Assembly: GCA_017431365.1 (NCBI GenBank) | Contig: JAFRLF010000036.1 | Location: 1 to 35,040 of the forward strand | Direction of reading: 5' to 3' | Length of the DNA stretch: 35,040 nucleotides | Origin: Clostridia bacterium | GTDB taxonomy: Bacteria; Bacillota; Clostridia; Christensenellales; Aristaeellaceae | Shown here: positions 32,540 to 35,040 of the stretch, one piece after another | Position numbering within the stretch: the first letter of the stretch is position 1 | How the letters are laid out: every line of letters begins with the position of its first letter | The notes under the pieces: model-generated | Database searches by the model: none | What the model was told of the DNA's origin: nothing | The model's input: the letters and a program-made list of their open reading frames with translations, nothing else | Translations under genes and position numbers: made by a program

Positions 32540-33408
32540 TTCGCGCTCTCTCCCTTCTGGTGGCGTTCGCCGCGCCTATGGCTGTGGCGGACGTCATCCT
32601 CGCTGACGATCAGCTCCTTGAGAATCTCGTCGAGGGCCTTCGCGTCCAGATGCCGGGTCAGACGCCCGTCGTGCGCCATGGAGATCGTGCCCGTCTCCTC
32701 GGAAACGATCAGCACGGTGGCGTCCGTGCTCTCCGATATGCCCAGCGCCGCGCGGTGCCGGGTGCCCAGCTCGCGGCTGATCGTATTGTCGCTGGAGAGC
32801 GGCAGGAAGCACGCCGCGGCTGTGATGCGTCCGTTGCGGATGACGACGGCGCCGTCGTGAAGGGGCGTGTTGGGCTCGAAGATGTTTTCAACGAGGCCGC
32901 AGGAGATCTCGGCGTCGACGATCGTCCCGCTGGCGATGATGTCGTTCAGACCCGTCTTGTTTTCGATGACGATCAGAGCGCCGACTTTTCGGCGGGAGAG
33001 GTTTGTCATGGCGTGCGTGAGCTCGGAGACGTCATGCTCGCTGGAAAGAGGCTTGCGGTCGCTGACGAAAACGGTTCCAGTCAGGTTGCTGCGCCCGATC
33101 TGTTCGAGGCCGCGGCGGAACTCCGGCTGAAACAGCACGACGATGATGATGACGCCTGTGTTGACCAGCTGGCGGATGATCCAGTTTGTTGCGTTTAATT
33201 CAAGTATGTCGGAGATCCACATGAGCGCCAGTACGATGGCGAACCCCTTGAGGACAGTGTTGGCCCGGGTCTGGCGCACGAGACGGATGATATAATAAAC
33301 AGCCATGGCGACGACGCCGACGTCAAGGATATTGCGCCAGCTTAAGGACCCCATCAGGCTGTTGATGAGCGTTAAAAACTGTTGCCACAGGTAACTGAGC
33401 TGAGCCAA
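32536..33408 (-). CDS. cdaA: Diadenylate cyclase CdaA
   Basis: CdaA makes c-di-AMP from two ATP at the membrane. The 290-residue protein has three N-terminal membrane helices (about 26-44, 53-70, 79-95) and a DAC (DisA_N) domain with GALIVIE (143-149), LHDGAVVI (183-190, DGA) and TRHRAALG (216-223, RHR). The longest frame starts at GTG 33417, but GGAGG overlaps that codon. TTG 33408 lies 8 bases after GGAGG and is the better start. A perfect -10 (TATAAT, minus strand 33438-33433) is present upstream but with a weak -35. Confidence 0.94.
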   Translation of the reverse strand: MAQLSYLWQQFLTLINSLMGSLSWRNILDVGVVAMAVYYIIRLVRQTRANTVLKGFAIVLALMWISDILELNATNWIIRQLVNTGVIIIVVLFQPEFRRGLEQIGRSNLTGTVFVSDRKPLSSEHDVSELTHAMTNLSRRKVGALIVIENKTGLNDIIASGTIVDAEISCGLVENIFEPNTPLHDGAVVIRNGRITAAACFLPLSSDNTISRELGTRHRAALGISESTDATVLIVSEETGTISMAHDGRLTRHLDAKALDEILKELIVSEDDVRHSHRRGERHQKGESAK

Positions 33409-33432
33409 ACGATACACCTCCAGTCAGATAAC

Positions 33433-33461
33433 ATTATAATACAAATCCTCATGGAATATAA
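33433..33461 (-). promoter_or_regulatory. Possible promoter of the cdaA operon
   Basis: On the minus strand TATAAT (33438-33433) is perfect, but the -35 at 17 bases (TTATAT, 33461-33456) is poor. An activator or another sigma contact may be required. Confidence 0.45.
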
Positions 33462-33560
33462 GGCTTTTCCAACCTTTTTAACGCAATTCTATTCTACCTG
33501 ATCGTTCTTCGTTCCGGGGAGAGCGCAGGCGTCCGTCTTAACAAATAAATAAACTAGATG

Positions 33561-33591
33561 TTGTCAAAAGGCGACGCCTCTATGGTATAAT
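33561..33591 (+). promoter_or_regulatory. Promoter for yicC-remA-gmk
   Basis: TTGTCA (33561-33566) and TATAAT (33586-33591) with extended -10 TGG; the spacer is 19 bases, longer than ideal. It is divergent from the cdaA operon. Confidence 0.65.
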
Positions 33592-33620
33592 AGGACATTG
33601 AATTGAGAGGTGAAGGCACA

Positions 33621-34496
33621 GTGTACAGCATGACGGGTTATGGCCGCAGCACCATAGAGCGCGACGGACGCACCCTGACGGTAGAACTGAAATCAGTCAA
33701 TCACCGGTTTCTTGACATAGCCTTCCGGATGCCGCGCTCTTTTTCCTTCCTTGAGGACGCGATGCGCCGTCAGATCGGCGCGGCGCTCTCGCGCGGGCAT
33801 GTGGACGTGTTTGTGACTTACCGCAATATGCGCGAGGACGCGCGCGTCGTCACGGTCAATGAAGCGCTTGTCGGCGCTTATATCGCGGCGGGGGATGCCG
33901 TGATGAAGAATCATCCTCTGACCGACGACCGGACGCTGTCGAGCCTTCTGTCCATGCCGGACGTATTGACGCTGACTGAGGCCGAAGAGGATCAGCAGGC
34001 GCTCGGCGAGCTCACGCAGGACGCGCTGGGGCAGGCGCTCGACGCGCTGCGCGCCATGCGCCTTCGCGAGGGCGAAGCCCTCAAACGCGATCTTGCTCAG
34101 CGCGTGGATCTGCTCGAGGACATTACCCGTCAGATCGAGGCGCGCTATCCTGATACAGTGGCGGAATATCGCGATCGGCTGCGCGCCCGGGTCGAGGAAC
34201 TGCTCGGAGACGCCATGATGGATCCGCAGCGTCTTTTGCAGGAGGTTGCGATCATGGCGGATCGGAGCGCCATCGCCGAGGAAACTGTTCGGCTGCACAG
34301 CCATTTCGCTCAGGTCCGTTCCTTCCTGGACGACAATAATCCCATCGGCCGGAAACTTGACTTCATCGTTCAGGAACTCAACCGCGAGGTCAATACCATT
34401 TCCTCCAAGTCTCAGGACGTGCCGATCACGAATCTCGTCGTGTCGGCAAAGGCGGAAATCGAAAAGGTTCGCGAGCAGGTGCAGAACGTCGAATGA
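33621..34496 (+). CDS. yicC: YicC/YloC family endoribonuclease
   Basis: The product is a 291-residue member of the YicC family; E. coli YicC is an RNA-cleaving enzyme tied to small-RNA decay. The diagnostic N-terminus is MYSMTGYGRS, followed by VELKSVNHRFLDIAFRMPR. The conserved C-terminus is GRKLDFIVQELNREVNTI-SSKS followed by AKAEIEKVREQVQNVE. The start is GTG 33621 with AGAGGTGA 7 bases upstream; the longer frame from TTG 33603 covers that site. It heads the usual Firmicutes order yicC-remA-gmk. Confidence 0.94.
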   Translation: MYSMTGYGRSTIERDGRTLTVELKSVNHRFLDIAFRMPRSFSFLEDAMRRQIGAALSRGHVDVFVTYRNMREDARVVTVNEALVGAYIAAGDAVMKNHPLTDDRTLSSLLSMPDVLTLTEAEEDQQALGELTQDALGQALDALRAMRLREGEALKRDLAQRVDLLEDITRQIEARYPDTVAEYRDRLRARVEELLGDAMMDPQRLLQEVAIMADRSAIAEETVRLHSHFAQVRSFLDDNNPIGRKLDFIVQELNREVNTISSKSQDVPITNLVVSAKAEIEKVREQVQNVE

Positions 34497-34523
34497 CGCG
34501 CGGGAGTGTGATAGGACTTGTCT

Positions 34524-34790
34524 TTGAGGCTCACCAATGTCGGCTTTGGGAACGTGGTTTCGGCGGGACGGATCATCGCCATCGTGAGTCCGGAAGCCGC
34601 GCCGATCAAGCGTCTTATTCAGGACGCGCGGGAAAAGGGCTGTCTGATAGACGCCACGTGCGGTCGCCGCACGAGAGCGGTCATCGTCATGGACAGCGAA
34701 CACGTCGTTTTGTCAGCGGTTCAACCGGAGACGATCAGCCGCAGACTTGACTCCATGCAGTTTATGAAGGAAGCCGAAGAGGAGGCGTGA
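34524..34790 (+). CDS. remA: RemA/DUF370 regulatory protein
   Basis: The product is an 88-residue DUF370 protein. In Bacillus subtilis RemA is a DNA-binding activator of matrix genes that assembles into rings. The family core [32 protein letters not shown] and [12 protein letters not shown] is intact. TTG 34524 is preferred to TTG 34518: AGGA is 7 bases upstream and the product then begins [10 protein letters not shown], as in other RemA proteins. It lies between yicC and gmk, the standard setting. Confidence 0.92.
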   Translation: MRLTNVGFGNVVSAGRIIAIVSPEAAPIKRLIQDAREKGCLIDATCGRRTRAVIVMDSEHVVLSAVQPETISRRLDSMQFMKEAEEEA

Positions 34791-34794
34791 GCCC

Positions 34795-35040
34795 TTGCAG
34801 TCCAGGTGTACCTTCGTCATATCAGGGCCTTCCGGTGTAGGCAAGGGAACGATCTGCGAAAAGCTGATCAGCGAGATGGACGATCTGGCGCTGTCTGTAT
34901 CGTGTACGACGCGCAAACCCAGACGTCTTGAGTCCGGCGCCATGGAAACCGACGGCGTTCACTATCATTTTGTCAGCGACGAATGCTTTCACAAGATGAT
35001 CGATGACGGAGACTTTTACGAAAACGCGACGGTGCACGAC
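34795..35040 (+). CDS. gmk: Guanylate kinase, N-terminal part (runs off window)
   Basis: The frame is open for 82 codons to the window end. It encodes the start of guanylate kinase, which makes GDP from GMP and ATP. The P-loop GPSGVGKGT is at residues 10-18, and SVSCTTRKPR (about 34-43) with the YHF element is the GMP-binding region. The start is TTG 34795 with GAGGAGG 9 bases upstream, 4 bases after remA. The C-terminal part lies outside the window. Confidence 0.95.
   Translation, partial: MQSRCTFVISGPSGVGKGTICEKLISEMDDLALSVSCTTRKPRRLESGAMETDGVHYHFVSDECFHKMIDDGDFYENATVHD

Overview
This is a gene-dense chromosomal window, high in GC (roughly 58% by eye), from a Gram-positive anaerobe that is most likely a member of the Clostridia (Eubacteriales/Christensenellales type). 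The lineage call rests on the neighbourhoods yicC-remA-gmk, cdaA-cdaR and prmA-rsmE-mtaB-HIT-rpsU, and on strong Shine-Dalgarno sites, YARHG and SH3 secreted proteins, GlpP, and a ferredoxin-tailed aldo/keto reductase. The species cannot be named from sequence alone. I see no tRNA, rRNA, insertion sequence, prophage or CRISPR array, and no gene-free stretch longer than 300 bases.

Layout. 1-9158 is mostly minus strand: the 5' part of purA, radA, a monocistronic coiled-coil protein, then a likely five-gene operon read right to left (secreted PIG-L deacetylase, MazG-like pyrophosphohydrolase, PHP phosphoesterase, Ogg-type glycosylase, NudC). A degenerate MocR-type regulator (8070-9158) is divergent from an ECF-transporter S component (9253-9831), and a palindromic operator lies inside the shared promoter region. 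10027-19585 is plus strand: anmK, surE, a diaminopimelate-decarboxylase-like gene, a DUF218 membrane protein, an inositol-phosphatase-family gene, a DMT permease, then prmA, rsmE, mtaB, a HIT protein and rpsU. 19841-22600 holds a TRM11-like methyltransferase and rho. 22699-24900 encodes a large secreted two-YARHG protein with a 35-serine linker. 24973-29177 holds glpP, a fucose/arabinose-isomerase-family gene, an Fe-S aldo/keto reductase and a DMT permease. The minus-strand operon 33408 to 29240 is cdaA-cdaR-(membrane protein)-(PIG-V-like glycosyltransferase). The window ends with yicC, remA and the 5' part of gmk on the plus strand.

How the genes fit together. Most are housekeeping: recombination repair (radA), damaged-base and nucleotide handling (ogg, nudC, MazG-like), translation-associated modification (prmA, rsmE, mtaB), transcription termination (rho), c-di-AMP synthesis (cdaA/cdaR), cell-wall recycling (anmK) and nucleotide metabolism (purA, gmk, surE). 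The least ordinary parts are the MocR regulator, which has His where the PLP-binding Lys should be and lacks its C-terminal domain; its operator/promoter architecture; a folded rpsU leader; a cdaA-cdaR operon continued by a membrane glycosyltransferase; and a small, strongly promoted unit for an unassigned sugar isomerase.

The edge genes purA and gmk run off the window. Several starts were moved from the longest reading frame to the codon with the best Shine-Dalgarno spacing; each case is explained in its entry.
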